A DNA stretch of 64,000 nt. It comes from Calothrix sp. NIES-4105 (GTDB taxonomy: Bacteria > Cyanobacteriota > Cyanobacteriia > Cyanobacteriales > Nostocaceae). Location of the stretch: the NCBI RefSeq assembly GCF_002368415.1, contig NZ_AP018290.1, positions 2,049,470 to 2,113,469 of the forward strand, in the 5' to 3' direction. Made by a program: the position numbers and the translations under genes. Positions within the stretch are counted from its first letter, which is position 1; the number at the start of each line of letters is the position of its first letter. Below, one piece after another: positions 19,371 through 29,548 of this stretch. The notes under the pieces are model-generated. The model was not told where the DNA came from, searched no databases, and worked only from the letters and a program-made list of their open reading frames with translations.

Positions 19371-19644
19371 CGGTAGGGTGGGCAGTGCCCACCTTACTAA
19401 AAGTAATACTACTAAATGTACGGTGGGCAATGCCCACCTAGCCCTGTCAAGGTGAGTCATAAATCCTAGTATTATGGCGATAAAACTGTACCTTCTCTCT
19501 GCGTTCTCTGTGTCTAATAAAGGTGAAATATGTATTTTTTTACCACAGAGACGCAGAGTCCACAGAGAGGCAGACAAATTTCTCCCTCAATATTTTATCC
19601 ACCTTGACAGGGTTAGCAATGCCCACCCTACTTTTGATTCCAAA
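19371..19644. repeat. Nested repeat cluster between the AAA-WD40 paralogues
   Basis: Two GGTGGGC/GCCCACC palindromes come first (19376-19395 and 19422-19438). Next is an element bounded by CCCTGTCAAGGTG (19442-19454) and its inverse CACCTTGACAGGG (about 19600-19612). Inside are a CTCTCTGCGTTCTCTGTGT stretch (about 19495-19513) and its near-inverse at 19544-19570. GCAATGCCCACC flanks both sides (about 19427 and 19616). The nested inverted arms with flanking direct repeats look like a small non-autonomous mobile element or a repeat-in-repeat insertion. Confidence 0.6.
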
Positions 19645-22600
19645 ATGAATAATTATTATTATCAAACTGGTGGCAGTTTAGCAAGTGATGCACCCAGCTA
19701 TGTAGTACGTCAAGCAGATCAAGAAATTTACGAGACTTTGAAAGCTGGGGAATTTTGTTATGTCCTCAACTGTCGTCAGATGGGTAAATCTTCGGTGATG
19801 GTACGCACTCGGTATCGGTTGCAACAAGAAGGGTTTAAGTGCGTTTTTCTGGATATGACGCGCGTTGGCAGTAACGATATAACCTTAGAACAGTGGTATT
19901 ACGGTATAATCGCAGAGCTATGGCGAGGCTTAAATCTTTTTGACAAAGTTAATTTAAAGACGTGGCTCAAAGAGCAGGAAAATATATCTGCTGTTCAAAA
20001 ATTGAGTAATTTTATTGAAGATGTAATTTTAACAAAACTATCTACAGAAAATATAATTATATTTCTAGACGAAATTGATAGTATTCTTGGTTTAAATTTT
20101 CAAGTTTCTGATTTTTTTGCTTTAGTCCGTTTTTGCTATAATCAAAGAAGCGTTAACTCTGAATATAAACGTCTAACTTTTGCCATTTTTGGAGTTGCCA
20201 CACCCTCAGATTTAATTACCGATAAAAAGCGTACACCTTTTAACATTGGCGCTGCAATAGAACTGCACGGGTTTTATTATCATGAAACTGCACCTTTAGT
20301 CAAGGGATTAATAGGCATTGCTGAACCCGAAGAAGCTATGAAGGAAATTCTAGCTTGGACAGGTGGACAACCGTTTCTGACGCAAAAGTTATGTCAAATC
20401 ATAAGGCACGAGCAGGGCGCCTCAATAAAAGATATTATATATAAATGTATGATTACGAATTGGGAATCGCAAGATGAACCCGAACATTTGCGGACGATAC
20501 GTGATAGGATTAAGTACAATCCGCATGTTGGTAGAATACTAGGAATTTATCAACAAATATTAGAACAAGAAGCAAGATTAAAAGTAGACGATAGTCGCGA
20601 GCAAATAGAATTAATATTATCAGGTTTAGTTGTCAAAGAACAGGCTTTTTTGAAAGTTAGGTGCAAAATTTATCAAGAAGTATTTAATCTTGAATGGGTC
20701 AGACAACAATTAAGTAATCTTCGTCCTTACTCTCAAACTTTTGATGCTTGGCTTGCTACAAATCAAAAAGATACATCACGGCTTTTACGTGGACAAGCTT
20801 TAATAGATGCTCAACTTTGGGCACAAGGTAAAAGTTTAAGCGATTTAGATTATCACTTTTTGGCAGCAAGTATGGAATTTGACCGTCAACAAGCGGAAGT
20901 AGTTTTACAAGCACAGCGCACTAAAGAATTTGAGGCACGACTTGTTGAGGAACAAAAAAGGCAAGCAAGTGAGAGACGGGTTGCTAAATTACAAAAAATA
21001 TTACTTGTAGCTGTAAGCGGCGCCTTTGTAGTGTCAAGTGCTTTAGGTGTAACAACTTGGCTGCAATATCGTCAATCAGTGCAAAATGAAATAAAAGCAC
21101 TTGCAATTTCTGCTAATGCGATTTTTGCATCAAATCAAGAATTAGATGCGCTGGTAGCTGCAATTAAAGCAAAGCGAAAAATACTACAGAATAATTATAT
21201 AGATTCCGAAATTAAAAACGAAGTAGAATCTGTTTTAGAACGAACTGTTTACGGTGCCAACGAATATAATAAGTTAATAGGACATAGGAGTGGAGTTGCA
21301 ACGGTAGCAATTAGTCCTGATAATCGAATTATTGCTACAGGTAGTGGTGATAAAACTATAAAGCTGTGGAAGTCAGATGGCACCAATTTTAAAACCATTA
21401 AAGCTCACGATTCTTCAGTTTGGAAAATTAGATTTAGTCCGAATGGTAAAATTATTGCAAGTGCAAGTTTTGATGGTACTATAAAACTATGGAATGTAAA
21501 TGGAACTTTAATAAAAACATTTACAGCGCATCAAGGCGCCATTTGGGGTATTGCGTTTAGTCCTGATGGTACTCTGCTTGCATCCGTAGGTTCTGACAGA
21601 TTAATTAAGCTTTGGAATTTAGATAATAGCTGCCAAAATATAAAGTGCAATATTGCTACTTTGAAAGGTCATAATGCTGTAGTTTCAAGTATTGCCTTTA
21701 GTCCTGATGGTAGTATAATTGCAACTACAAGCTTTGATAGAACAATCAAACTTTGGAAGAGAGATAAAACGGGGTATAGTGTTTTTAAAACTATTAAAGG
21801 TCATTCATCTTCAATTGCTTCGGTTGCTTTTAGCCCTGACGGTAAAATGATTGCTTCTGCCAGTGAGGATAAAACCGTAAAATTATGGCGCTTAGATGGA
21901 ACTAGTATTGGTACTCTTAAAGGACATGAAGCTGGGGTATTATCAGTATCTTTTAGCCATGATGGTCAAATGATTGTTTCTGGTGGTTCAGACAAGACTA
22001 TTAAACTTTGGAGGCCAAATGGCATTTTAATCAAGACTTTGAAAAAGCATAACGGCAAGATATTAGATGTCGCAATTAATACAAATAATGATGTATTAGC
22101 CTCAGCTTCTATAGATGGTTCAGTAAAACTATGGAGAATTAATCCAGGCTTATTAACAACTTTCTATAGTCCAAATGGTACAGTTTTAGTTCCTGCTTTT
22201 AGTCCAGATGGTAATGTTATTGCTTTTGCAGATGCACAGCAATCGATTAGCTTATATAAGAAAGATAACATATTGTTAAAAAGTATTAAGAGTCAAGGCG
22301 CCTCAATTGCAGCAATTGCATATAGTCCGGATGGAAACAATATAGCTGTAGGAACTGAGGATGGGAGTATAAAACTTTGGCAACCGACAATAAATAAACC
22401 CTTACCCACTTTAAAAGGTTTTAAGGCACATGATGCGTTAATACTAACAATCGCATTTAGTTCTGACGGTCAAGTTATAGCATCAGGAAGCGATGACAAC
22501 AATGTTAAACTCTGGAAGCTTGATGGTAGTTCGCTCGCTGTGCTGAAAGGACATCGTTCGAGAGTTACAACAGTCAAATTTAGCCCTGATGGTAATTTGG

Positions 22601-23136
22601 TTGCCTCGGCTTCTTCAGATGGTACAATTATACTTTGGAAGCGAGACGACGCACGGACGTATAGTATCTATAAAATTCTTAAAGGTCATAATGCTCCTAT
22701 ATGGGGACTCAGTTTCTCTCCAAAAGAAAATATAATTGCCTCATCTAGCTTAGACAAAACCATTAAATTTTGGAAGATGGATGGCACTATCGTCAAAACT
22801 ATCAAAGATAATAGTACCTTCAGCAGAATAGAATTTAGTCCTGATGGTAGAATAATAGCGGCAGGAACTTGGCAAAACACTATCAAGCTATGGAACCGAG
22901 ATGGAAATTTACTGAAAACTCTGACTGGACATGAATCAACGGTTTGGACAGTTGGTTTTAGTTCTGACGGAAACTATTTAATTTCATCAAGTGATGACCA
23001 GAAGGCAATTTTATGGAATATTAAGCGCATATTAAATTTAAACTTTTTAGGGCGCGCGTGTAGCTGGGCAGGTGATTATATAAGAACAAACGCGGAAGTA
23101 AAACAAGAAGACAGGCGCCTGTGCGATGGTCTTTAA
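19645..23136 (+). CDS. AAA-like NTPase with C-terminal WD40 propellers (paralogue 2)
   Basis: 1163 residues from ATG 19645 ([17 protein letters not shown]). Same order as the upstream paralogue: Walker [10 protein letters not shown], Walker [24 protein letters not shown], helical linker (here with a longer charged helix [14 protein letters not shown]), a membrane segment near residues 450-470 and 14 WD40 repeats. The repeats differ more than the NTPase part, and repeats 8-9 ([20 protein letters not shown]) have lost the GH dipeptide. Ends in [14 protein letters not shown] tandem duplication with diverging propellers is inferred; the pair may sense different ligands through a common effector domain. 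Confidence 0.88.
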   Translation: MNNYYYQTGGSLASDAPSYVVRQADQEIYETLKAGEFCYVLNCRQMGKSSVMVRTRYRLQQEGFKCVFLDMTRVGSNDITLEQWYYGIIAELWRGLNLFDKVNLKTWLKEQENISAVQKLSNFIEDVILTKLSTENIIIFLDEIDSILGLNFQVSDFFALVRFCYNQRSVNSEYKRLTFAIFGVATPSDLITDKKRTPFNIGAAIELHGFYYHETAPLVKGLIGIAEPEEAMKEILAWTGGQPFLTQKLCQIIRHEQGASIKDIIYKCMITNWESQDEPEHLRTIRDRIKYNPHVGRILGIYQQILEQEARLKVDDSREQIELILSGLVVKEQAFLKVRCKIYQEVFNLEWVRQQLSNLRPYSQTFDAWLATNQKDTSRLLRGQALIDAQLWAQGKSLSDLDYHFLAASMEFDRQQAEVVLQAQRTKEFEARLVEEQKRQASERRVAKLQKILLVAVSGAFVVSSALGVTTWLQYRQSVQNEIKALAISANAIFASNQELDALVAAIKAKRKILQNNYIDSEIKNEVESVLERTVYGANEYNKLIGHRSGVATVAISPDNRIIATGSGDKTIKLWKSDGTNFKTIKAHDSSVWKIRFSPNGKIIASASFDGTIKLWNVNGTLIKTFTAHQGAIWGIAFSPDGTLLASVGSDRLIKLWNLDNSCQNIKCNIATLKGHNAVVSSIAFSPDGSIIATTSFDRTIKLWKRDKTGYSVFKTIKGHSSSIASVAFSPDGKMIASASEDKTVKLWRLDGTSIGTLKGHEAGVLSVSFSHDGQMIVSGGSDKTIKLWRPNGILIKTLKKHNGKILDVAINTNNDVLASASIDGSVKLWRINPGLLTTFYSPNGTVLVPAFSPDGNVIAFADAQQSISLYKKDNILLKSIKSQGASIAAIAYSPDGNNIAVGTEDGSIKLWQPTINKPLPTLKGFKAHDALILTIAFSSDGQVIASGSDDNNVKLWKLDGSSLAVLKGHRSRVTTVKFSPDGNLVASASSDGTIILWKRDDARTYSIYKILKGHNAPIWGLSFSPKENIIASSSLDKTIKFWKMDGTIVKTIKDNSTFSRIEFSPDGRIIAAGTWQNTIKLWNRDGNLLKTLTGHESTVWTVGFSSDGNYLISSSDDQKAILWNIKRILNLNFLGRACSWAGDYIRTNAEVKQEDRRLCDGL

Positions 23137-23225
23137 TCAAAAATTGCACATTGTTACCAAAAAGGTGTAGCATTTGTCCAAAATGATTTTAAAACAATTA
23201 GTTTTTAATATAAATAATATAAACA

Positions 23226-24878
23226 ATGATTTTAGAAATACCTTGGGAACCAGTACCATTGAATTCGCCTTTTTATATTAGACATAATCATGTTGAAGAA
23301 TTGATTTATGAAGAAATTGCCAAAGGCGGAAGTCTTATTCGTATTAAATCACCGCAAAAAACGGGAAAAACCTCTTTAGTACTTCGCTTGCTAGCTTATG
23401 CTCAATCAATTAGCTATTTGACTGTTAATTTAGACTTTCAATTAGCTGAGGAGAGTGTTTTTACTTCTTTAGATAAGCTTTTACTATGGTTTGGCGCCAA
23501 TGTTACCCAGCAGTTACATATTCCTGTAATGATAAATGAGTACTACAATGAGTATGTAGGTGCTAAAGTCAATTGTACTGTTTATTTTCAAGAGTATTTA
23601 TTAAAGAAAGTAAATACTCCAATAGTGTTAGTTTTGAATGAACTCAACCGTTTGTTTGAATATCCGCATGTTGCTCAAGATTTTTTAGCCATGCTGCGAT
23701 CTTGGTATGAAGAAGCAAAGCATAATGATGGATTTAAACAACTTCGCTATGTATTGGTATACTCAACAGAGATTTATATTAATTTGAATATTAATCAATC
23801 TCCTTTTAATGTGGGATTACCTGTAAGCTTACCAGAATTTACAGTTGAGCAGATACAGCATTTAGCGCAAGTGCATAATTTGAACTGGGAAGGAAAGCAA
23901 GGAAAAAGTAATGCATTTGAACTACATGCTTCGGTTGGGGGACATCCTTACTTAGTGCGACTTGCACTTTATGATTTAGCGATACATCCTTTTCAAACTT
24001 TGAGTAATCTTTTAGAAACGGCGCCAACGCTTAAAGGTATTTACAGTACTTACCTACGAGGACTTTTAGCTGTAGTAATAAAAAATCCTGAACTAGCAGC
24101 AGCGCTTCAACAGTTAATTAATAATCGTGGTAGTGCTAAATTAAATCATATTGTCGCACATAAATTAGAAAGTCTAGGTTTAGTAAAATTGAATGAGTTA
24201 GAATGTAGTTTTTCCTGTAACTTGTACAGAAAATATTTTTCGTCTCAAAATTTAGAAGAATTGAATGTTTGGCAGTTTATGAAGAACTTGCAGCAGAACA
24301 ATCAGTACTTAGGGCAGTTATCCAATTCAGATTATATTACAACACTTGGCAATCAACGCTATTTTGAAACTAGTTTAAATCAAGTTTGGTCAATGGTAGC
24401 CGAAGAAGAGGCGCCGATATCGATAATCTTATTAGATGTTGACCATCTTAAGATTTATAATAAACATTTTGGCTGGGAAGCTGGAAATGAATCGCTGCGA
24501 AAAATTGCCAATGTAATTGATGATGTTACAGCTTACTTTTGTACGGTTGGTACATTTTCAATTAGAAGCGCGCGTTTAGGAAGTGGCGAATTTGGTATAC
24601 TTCTTCCAAGTAGAAGTGACAAGACAGCTTTTGAAATTGCAGAAACTATTCGCAATCAAGTTTTTAGTTTAAATATTTTGCATGACGACACGGTTATATT
24701 TGGTCTTGCTGCTTCAGTCATGACTATAAGTTCAGGCATTGCTTGTAGTTTTATCAACGCTAACCTCTCACCTAGTATGCTAATGCAAGCAACACGTGAA
24801 GCACTTTATCAATCAAAAAGAAATGGACGCAACACTACTTCAGTTAGCAGTACATTAAACTGTGGATTTTTATGTTAG
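23226..24878 (+). CDS. AAA-like domain protein with degenerate GGDEF domain (paralogue 1)
   Basis: 550 residues. Residues 1-330 are an AAA-like NTPase-type module: Walker A region KSPQKTGKTSLV (about 38-49), SPFNVGLPVSLPEF, and GGHPYLVRLAL typical of the family. The Walker B position reads VLVLNELNRLF, with Asn where Asp is usual. Residues 375-540 are a GGDEF-type fold with LLDVDHLKIYNKHFGWEAGN but the signature loop reads LGSGEFGIL instead of GGDEF. Both active centres therefore look altered, favouring a ligand-binding or regulatory role over cyclic-di-GMP synthesis. Its stop overlaps the start of the next gene by seven bases. Confidence 0.8.
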   Translation: MILEIPWEPVPLNSPFYIRHNHVEELIYEEIAKGGSLIRIKSPQKTGKTSLVLRLLAYAQSISYLTVNLDFQLAEESVFTSLDKLLLWFGANVTQQLHIPVMINEYYNEYVGAKVNCTVYFQEYLLKKVNTPIVLVLNELNRLFEYPHVAQDFLAMLRSWYEEAKHNDGFKQLRYVLVYSTEIYINLNINQSPFNVGLPVSLPEFTVEQIQHLAQVHNLNWEGKQGKSNAFELHASVGGHPYLVRLALYDLAIHPFQTLSNLLETAPTLKGIYSTYLRGLLAVVIKNPELAAALQQLINNRGSAKLNHIVAHKLESLGLVKLNELECSFSCNLYRKYFSSQNLEELNVWQFMKNLQQNNQYLGQLSNSDYITTLGNQRYFETSLNQVWSMVAEEEAPISIILLDVDHLKIYNKHFGWEAGNESLRKIANVIDDVTAYFCTVGTFSIRSARLGSGEFGILLPSRSDKTAFEIAETIRNQVFSLNILHDDTVIFGLAASVMTISSGIACSFINANLSPSMLMQATREALYQSKRNGRNTTSVSSTLNCGFLC

Positions 24879-26491
24879 CACATTCTTATTTTACACCTGA
24901 TGGGCCAGTACCTCTTAATTCAAAGTTCTATATCCAGCGACCTATAGAACAAATCATTTATCAACAAATTTGTAAAGAAGGAAGTTTAATCCGTATTAAG
25001 GCGCCAAAGCTTATGGGTAAAACTTCACTAGTGTTTCGGTTAATCGAGCAAGTAAATAAAATTGGTTATCATACAGTATATATAGATTTACAGCTTGCTG
25101 ATCTAAATATATTTAATTCATCAGATAAATTTTTGCACTGGTTTTGTGCAGTTGTTGGTCAGCAATTACATGTACCAGCAAATTTTGATACATATTGGAA
25201 TGAGGAGATTGGTAGTAAAGTTAACTGTACTATTTATTTTCAAGATTACTTATTGCGTCAAACCAATAGTCCTGTTGTCTTAATATTCAATGAAATAAAT
25301 CAAATTTTTGATTATCCTGATCTAGCTCAAAATTTTTTAGCATTATTGCGTTCTTGGTATGAAGAGGCAAAACATAGTGATGCTTTTAAAAAACTAAGAT
25401 TGATTTTAGTACATTCTACAGAAGCGTATATTACTTTAAATACGTATCAATCTCCCTTCAACGTTGGACTTACAGTCAAATTACTTGAATTCACTTTAAA
25501 AGAAATTCAAGAACTTGCCGCGCGCTATGGTCTAAACTGGAATGATGAACAAGCAAATTATGCTAGTGACTTAAAAGCATTAGTTGGGGGACACCCCTAT
25601 TTAGTACAGCTTGCGCTTTTATATTTAGTCAAACATCCTTCAAATAATCTGCAATATATACTAGAAGAAGCTTCCATACTTGACGGAATTTATAGTCATC
25701 ATTTACAAAGATTACTTACTACACTTAAAAACTATCCAGAATTAGCCGTAGCATTTCAAAAACTAATTATACACGGTAATACTGTACAAATGGATAACAA
25801 ACTAGCATATAAGTTAGAGAGTATAGGTTTAGTCAAAATAGAAGGTAATCACTGTCAAATTTATTGTGAGTTGTACCGAAAATTCTTTGCTACACAAAAC
25901 TTTGATGAGTTTTTTCCTAAACAATATGAACAACATCTAAATAATACACATACCATCGATGAAATTACACAAATTTATAACAAACGCTATTTTGATGCTT
26001 TCTTAGATTATTGGTGGCGCAAATCTACTGTAAACAATAGTCCACTATCATTAATTATGTTTGATATTGATAATTTTAGAATTTATAATGCAGTACAAGG
26101 TCAAGAAGCAGGAAATAAATGCCTGTGGCAAGTAGCTGATCTTATTCGTAATCGTATATACTATAGTCAAGAAAACATATTAGTCGCGCGTTATCAAGAT
26201 GACACATTTGCATTAATTATGCCCGATACACCAGCGTGTAAAGCTTTTGAAATAGCAGAAAGTGTTCGTGAAAAAATTAAAACCTTAGCAATCAAACATG
26301 TTATTACTACAAATGGTATGCTGCAATTTCCTATTGTCACTGTCAGTATAGGAGTTGCCAGTATAATTCCAGATATAGAACTATCTTCTACTATTTTGAC
26401 CCGCGCGGCGATTGATGCATTAAACGAGTCTAAAAAATCTAAAGGTGATTGCACTTTCGTTAGCAGTAATTTTAGATGTGGATTCTCGTAG
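24872..26491 (+). CDS. AAA-like domain protein with degenerate GGDEF domain (paralogue 2)
   Basis: 539 residues; start ATG lies within the ATGTTAG that ends the preceding gene, so translation is coupled. Architecture copies its neighbour: KAPKLMGKTSLVFR as Walker A, VLIFNEINQIF as Walker B with Asn again in place of Asp, SPFNVGLTVKLLEF, GGHPYLVQLAL, then a GGDEF fold with IMFDIDNFRIYNAVQGQEAGN. The signature loop is YQDDTFALI, a clear departure from GGDEF. The protein ends at a perfect inverted repeat that overlaps its TAG. Probable partner of the upstream paralogue, perhaps as a heterodimer. Confidence 0.8.
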   Translation: MLAHSYFTPDGPVPLNSKFYIQRPIEQIIYQQICKEGSLIRIKAPKLMGKTSLVFRLIEQVNKIGYHTVYIDLQLADLNIFNSSDKFLHWFCAVVGQQLHVPANFDTYWNEEIGSKVNCTIYFQDYLLRQTNSPVVLIFNEINQIFDYPDLAQNFLALLRSWYEEAKHSDAFKKLRLILVHSTEAYITLNTYQSPFNVGLTVKLLEFTLKEIQELAARYGLNWNDEQANYASDLKALVGGHPYLVQLALLYLVKHPSNNLQYILEEASILDGIYSHHLQRLLTTLKNYPELAVAFQKLIIHGNTVQMDNKLAYKLESIGLVKIEGNHCQIYCELYRKFFATQNFDEFFPKQYEQHLNNTHTIDEITQIYNKRYFDAFLDYWWRKSTVNNSPLSLIMFDIDNFRIYNAVQGQEAGNKCLWQVADLIRNRIYYSQENILVARYQDDTFALIMPDTPACKAFEIAESVREKIKTLAIKHVITTNGMLQFPIVTVSIGVASIIPDIELSSTILTRAAIDALNESKKSKGDCTFVSSNFRCGFS

Positions 26492-26539
26492 GGTGGGCAG
26501 TGCCCACCATTCGCTATTGGTGGGCAGTGCCCACCCTAC
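26488..26539. terminator. Perfect 21-bp inverted repeat, bidirectional terminator
   Basis: The arm starting GTAGGGTGGGCAGTG (26488-26508) is exactly inverted at 26519-26539, with a 10-base loop; each arm is itself a GGTGGGCAGTGCCCACC palindrome. It overlaps the stop codons of both convergent genes (TAG at 26489-26491 and the minus-strand TAG at 26539-26541). Confidence 0.85.
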
Positions 26540-27294
26540 TAATTATTTTTTAATGGAAGTAAAATTAATTTAAGTATATTCAAATCGTAGCTGTGCTGAG
26601 GTAAACCGAGCTTGATTTGTTTTGGGTATTTTGGATAAGAGTAAGATTTGAAGATTCTATCCCAAAATGAAAAAAAACTTGCGTAGTTAGATTGACTTTC
26701 TTTAAATATTTGTGAATGGTGTAATCGATGAAAGTTTGGAGTTACGATAATATAACTCAGATACTTATCAACTTTTTTATGTATTGCCCAATTGCTGTGA
26801 TGAAAAACTAATTCGATAACGAGTGTAAGTTCATATATTAATATATGCACTGGCTGAATGCCAAATAACCATATTAAAAAGAGTTTTGGGACATTAGACG
26901 AAATTACTTCAACTGTATGAAAGCGGTACGCAGTTGATGTGTTCATTGACATCTCTGTGTGATGGACTTTGTGAAATCTCCACGCAAACGCAAAGCTGTG
27001 CATCATCCTGTGCCATACATATAAATATAAATCAAGCAATAAAAACGATATACATATAGACAACCAAGGCAATTTAACCCAATGTAAAAACCCTAACCAA
27101 ATTTTTTGGCGCCATATCCAATCTAAAACTACAGCTATTGTCAAGCTATTTACTATAACATTGATAACACCTAAGAGAACATTTGGGTAAGTTCTTTGGT
27201 TAAAGGTAGACTTGAAATCAAAAAAAGGAAAGATATTCTCTAGAAATCCAAATAACAAAACACTACTAACAATACTCAGCGATTCCCAATCCAT
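26539..27294 (-). CDS. Sterol desaturase / fatty acid hydroxylase family protein
   Basis: 251 residues with four hydrophobic segments. The full set of iron-binding His boxes is visible: HRMMH, FHKVHH, and FHRLHHSQ, with HH in VFHHSNW between them. This is the di-iron membrane hydroxylase/desaturase pattern. It acts in the membrane on a lipid or isoprenoid, substrate unknown; carotenoid or hopanoid modification are possible. Stands between the AAA/GGDEF pair and an MFS gene with no clear operon partner. Confidence 0.85.
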   Translation of the reverse strand: MDWESLSIVSSVLLFGFLENIFPFFDFKSTFNQRTYPNVLLGVINVIVNSLTIAVVLDWIWRQKIWLGFLHWVKLPWLSICISFLLLDLYLYVWHRMMHSFAFAWRFHKVHHTEMSMNTSTAYRFHTVEVISSNVPKLFLIWLFGIQPVHILIYELTLVIELVFHHSNWAIHKKVDKYLSYIIVTPNFHRLHHSQIFKESQSNYASFFSFWDRIFKSYSYPKYPKQIKLGLPQHSYDLNILKLILLPLKNN

Positions 27295-27459
27295 TTTTCA
27301 GCACCAACTCCTATCATGGTATCAACAAGTTAATTTTGCTACCAGTTTTCCAAGCCTCCTTTCTCTGTTATAACTTCTATTTCGATTATGTAGTTGCATA
27401 TTGTATCCGAAAAATATATCCTCTGAATCAAAGGCTTTTATATTATCTTTGCTTTTTAT

Positions 27460-29085
27460 ATGGCAGCATCAGTAGTATCGACATCGATGTGGAGTCCGCT
27501 CAAACAGCAGGTATTCCGCGCGCTTTGGATAGCTTCAGCAATATCAAGCGTCGGAACTTGGATGCACGATGTTGGCGCCGCATGGTTAATGACGACTTTA
27601 GCGCCAAATTCCCCTATACTCGTTGCGTTATTACAAGCTGCATCTAGCTTGCCGTTTTTCTTACTTGCTTTACCTGCTGGCGCCATCGCGGATGTTGTTG
27701 ACCGTCGTCAGGTACTGCTATGGACACAATCATGGATGCTGTTAGTTGCTGCCCTGTTAGGTGTACTAACAATAATAGGGGTCGTGGCGCCAACAAATCC
27801 GGCTTCACCGTGGATATTACTAGGTTTAACGTTTGCAATGAGCATCGGTAGTTCGATGAACATGCCAGTGTGGCAAGCAGTGACACCCGAACTAGTAACC
27901 AAAGAAGAACTTCCGCAAGCGGTGACATTGAGTGGAATTGTCGTTAACCTTTCGCGCTCGATTGGTCCAGCATTAGCAGGTATAATTATTGCTTCGGCGG
28001 GAACAGGTGTAGTATTTTTACTGAACGCAGCATCATTTCTTAGTGTAATTTGGGTAATTTATACTTGGAAGCGAGTACATCAGCAAAGCGCATTACCTAC
28101 AGAGCGTGTAGTAGGCGCCATCCAAGCAGGTGTTCGCTATGTCCGCAATGCACCAGTATTTCAATCTGTAATATTTCGCACAATCGGCTATATTTTCTTT
28201 GCAAGCGCTTTATTTGCATTATTACCATTAATTGGGCGTAAAGAGTTAAATCTTGATGCTTTGGGTTATGGAACTATTTTAGGTTTTTGGGGAATCGGAG
28301 GATTAGCAGGAGCATTTATTCTACCTAAACTGCGGCAGAAGTTTTCAATCGATAAAATAGTTGCTGGCTGTTCGGCAGTAATGGGTTTGATGATGGTGAT
28401 AATAGCTCAAGGGCGTAATTTCTATTTAGTCTGCGCGGTAATGTTACTCGTAGGAATTTCTTCGTTAGGAGTAATGGTAAGTTTGAACGTAGCTGCCCAA
28501 AGTGCGGTTCCCAACTGGGTAAAAGCGCGCGCTCTCTCAGTACAGCTATTAGTATTTCAAGGCGGTATGAGTTTAGGGAGTTTACTGTGGGGTACCGTAG
28601 CTCAACATACTAGTTTATCAACATCTTTAACAGCAGCAGCTATTGGTTTATTAGTTACTATCTTTATTACCGCACGTTTCCGGCTCAAATGTTCAGAACT
28701 ACTAGATTTACGAGCATCGCTACATTGGGATCAACCGACACATGCTTTTGAACCTTGTCCAAACGATGGTCCAGTTTTAGTAACACTTGAATATTATATC
28801 GACCCCAACAAAGCTGAAGAATTTACCTTAGCAATGCAAGCACTCGCGCAAATTCGGCGCCGCGACGGTGCTATTCAATGGGGATTATATCAAGATGTGT
28901 CCGACCCAAGTCGATTTATCGAAACAGCGCTCGTTGAATCTTGGGCAGAACATCGGCGCCAATTTGAACGAGTGACAGTCAGTGACAAGGTAATCGAAGA
29001 CAGAGTACTTGCGTATCATATTGGTAACGAGGCGCCGAAAGTTTCAGAAATGGTCTACTCAAAAGATGGTAGGCGCCCTTGTTAA
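27460..29085 (+). CDS. MFS exporter with C-terminal ABM-like domain (EntS-type)
   Basis: 541 residues. The first ~410 hold about 12 hydrophobic segments with the MFS loop motif GAIADVVDRRQVL and an early segment GTWMHDVGAAWL. The last ~110 are soluble (GPVLVTLEYYIDPNKAEEF, RRRDGAIQWGLYQDV, YHIGNEAPKV) and resemble an antibiotic-biosynthesis-monooxygenase-type ferredoxin fold. This combination is usual for the MFS_3/EntS-like group. An efflux role is inferred; it lies 460 bases before the synthetase gene on the same strand and could export its product, but the gap argues against one operon. Confidence 0.85.
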   Translation: MAASVVSTSMWSPLKQQVFRALWIASAISSVGTWMHDVGAAWLMTTLAPNSPILVALLQAASSLPFFLLALPAGAIADVVDRRQVLLWTQSWMLLVAALLGVLTIIGVVAPTNPASPWILLGLTFAMSIGSSMNMPVWQAVTPELVTKEELPQAVTLSGIVVNLSRSIGPALAGIIIASAGTGVVFLLNAASFLSVIWVIYTWKRVHQQSALPTERVVGAIQAGVRYVRNAPVFQSVIFRTIGYIFFASALFALLPLIGRKELNLDALGYGTILGFWGIGGLAGAFILPKLRQKFSIDKIVAGCSAVMGLMMVIIAQGRNFYLVCAVMLLVGISSLGVMVSLNVAAQSAVPNWVKARALSVQLLVFQGGMSLGSLLWGTVAQHTSLSTSLTAAAIGLLVTIFITARFRLKCSELLDLRASLHWDQPTHAFEPCPNDGPVLVTLEYYIDPNKAEEFTLAMQALAQIRRRDGAIQWGLYQDVSDPSRFIETALVESWAEHRRQFERVTVSDKVIEDRVLAYHIGNEAPKVSEMVYSKDGRRPC

Positions 29086-29548
29086 AAAACTTCCAAAAAA
29101 ATTAATTCTCAATCTTGTAGGGTGGGCATCTTGTCCGCCTTTATTATATTTTTATAATTTCATAATCTAGTTCTTTATATTATCTTTATTTGTTCGTCAG
29201 CAAATTTCCTAAAACATAAAGATTAAGTAAAGTTTATTGAGATATTCAAAATACTATCTAACATGTTTATAGCTCACTTGGTTGAGTCCAAACTAGTTGA
29301 CATAGCACTCCTATACGAATTTGTAAAAAATTGTATCCGCGTATAGACGCGATTTAACCCTTGTCTCTACAACGCGCGATTAGAGCGCTTACGCGCACTA
29401 TATCCTTCGGGAAAACTTAGTTTACGTTTACCTGAACACGAATGGCTTAGGACTGCTATATATTTTAAACTTATTCTTATTCTTACAAGCTTTTAGGAAA
29501 ATCCTCTACTTATTCACGTACTTCAAAATTGTATATCAGGGCATAAGT
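29086..29548. other. Intergenic region with decayed repeats upstream of the synthetase
   Basis: No gene seen. It carries a partial GTAGGGTGGGCATC repeat just after the MFS stop (about 29117). At about 29340-29440 there is a relative of the GGGAAAACT-ACGTTTACGTGAAC element also seen near 36220. Its 3' part must contain the promoter and RBS for 29549. Confidence 0.5.

Noticed and set aside
27336-27647. Plus-strand ORF overlapping the start of the MFS gene in another frame
   Set aside because: Composition is that of a shadow frame; the MFS frame is continuous and recognisable.
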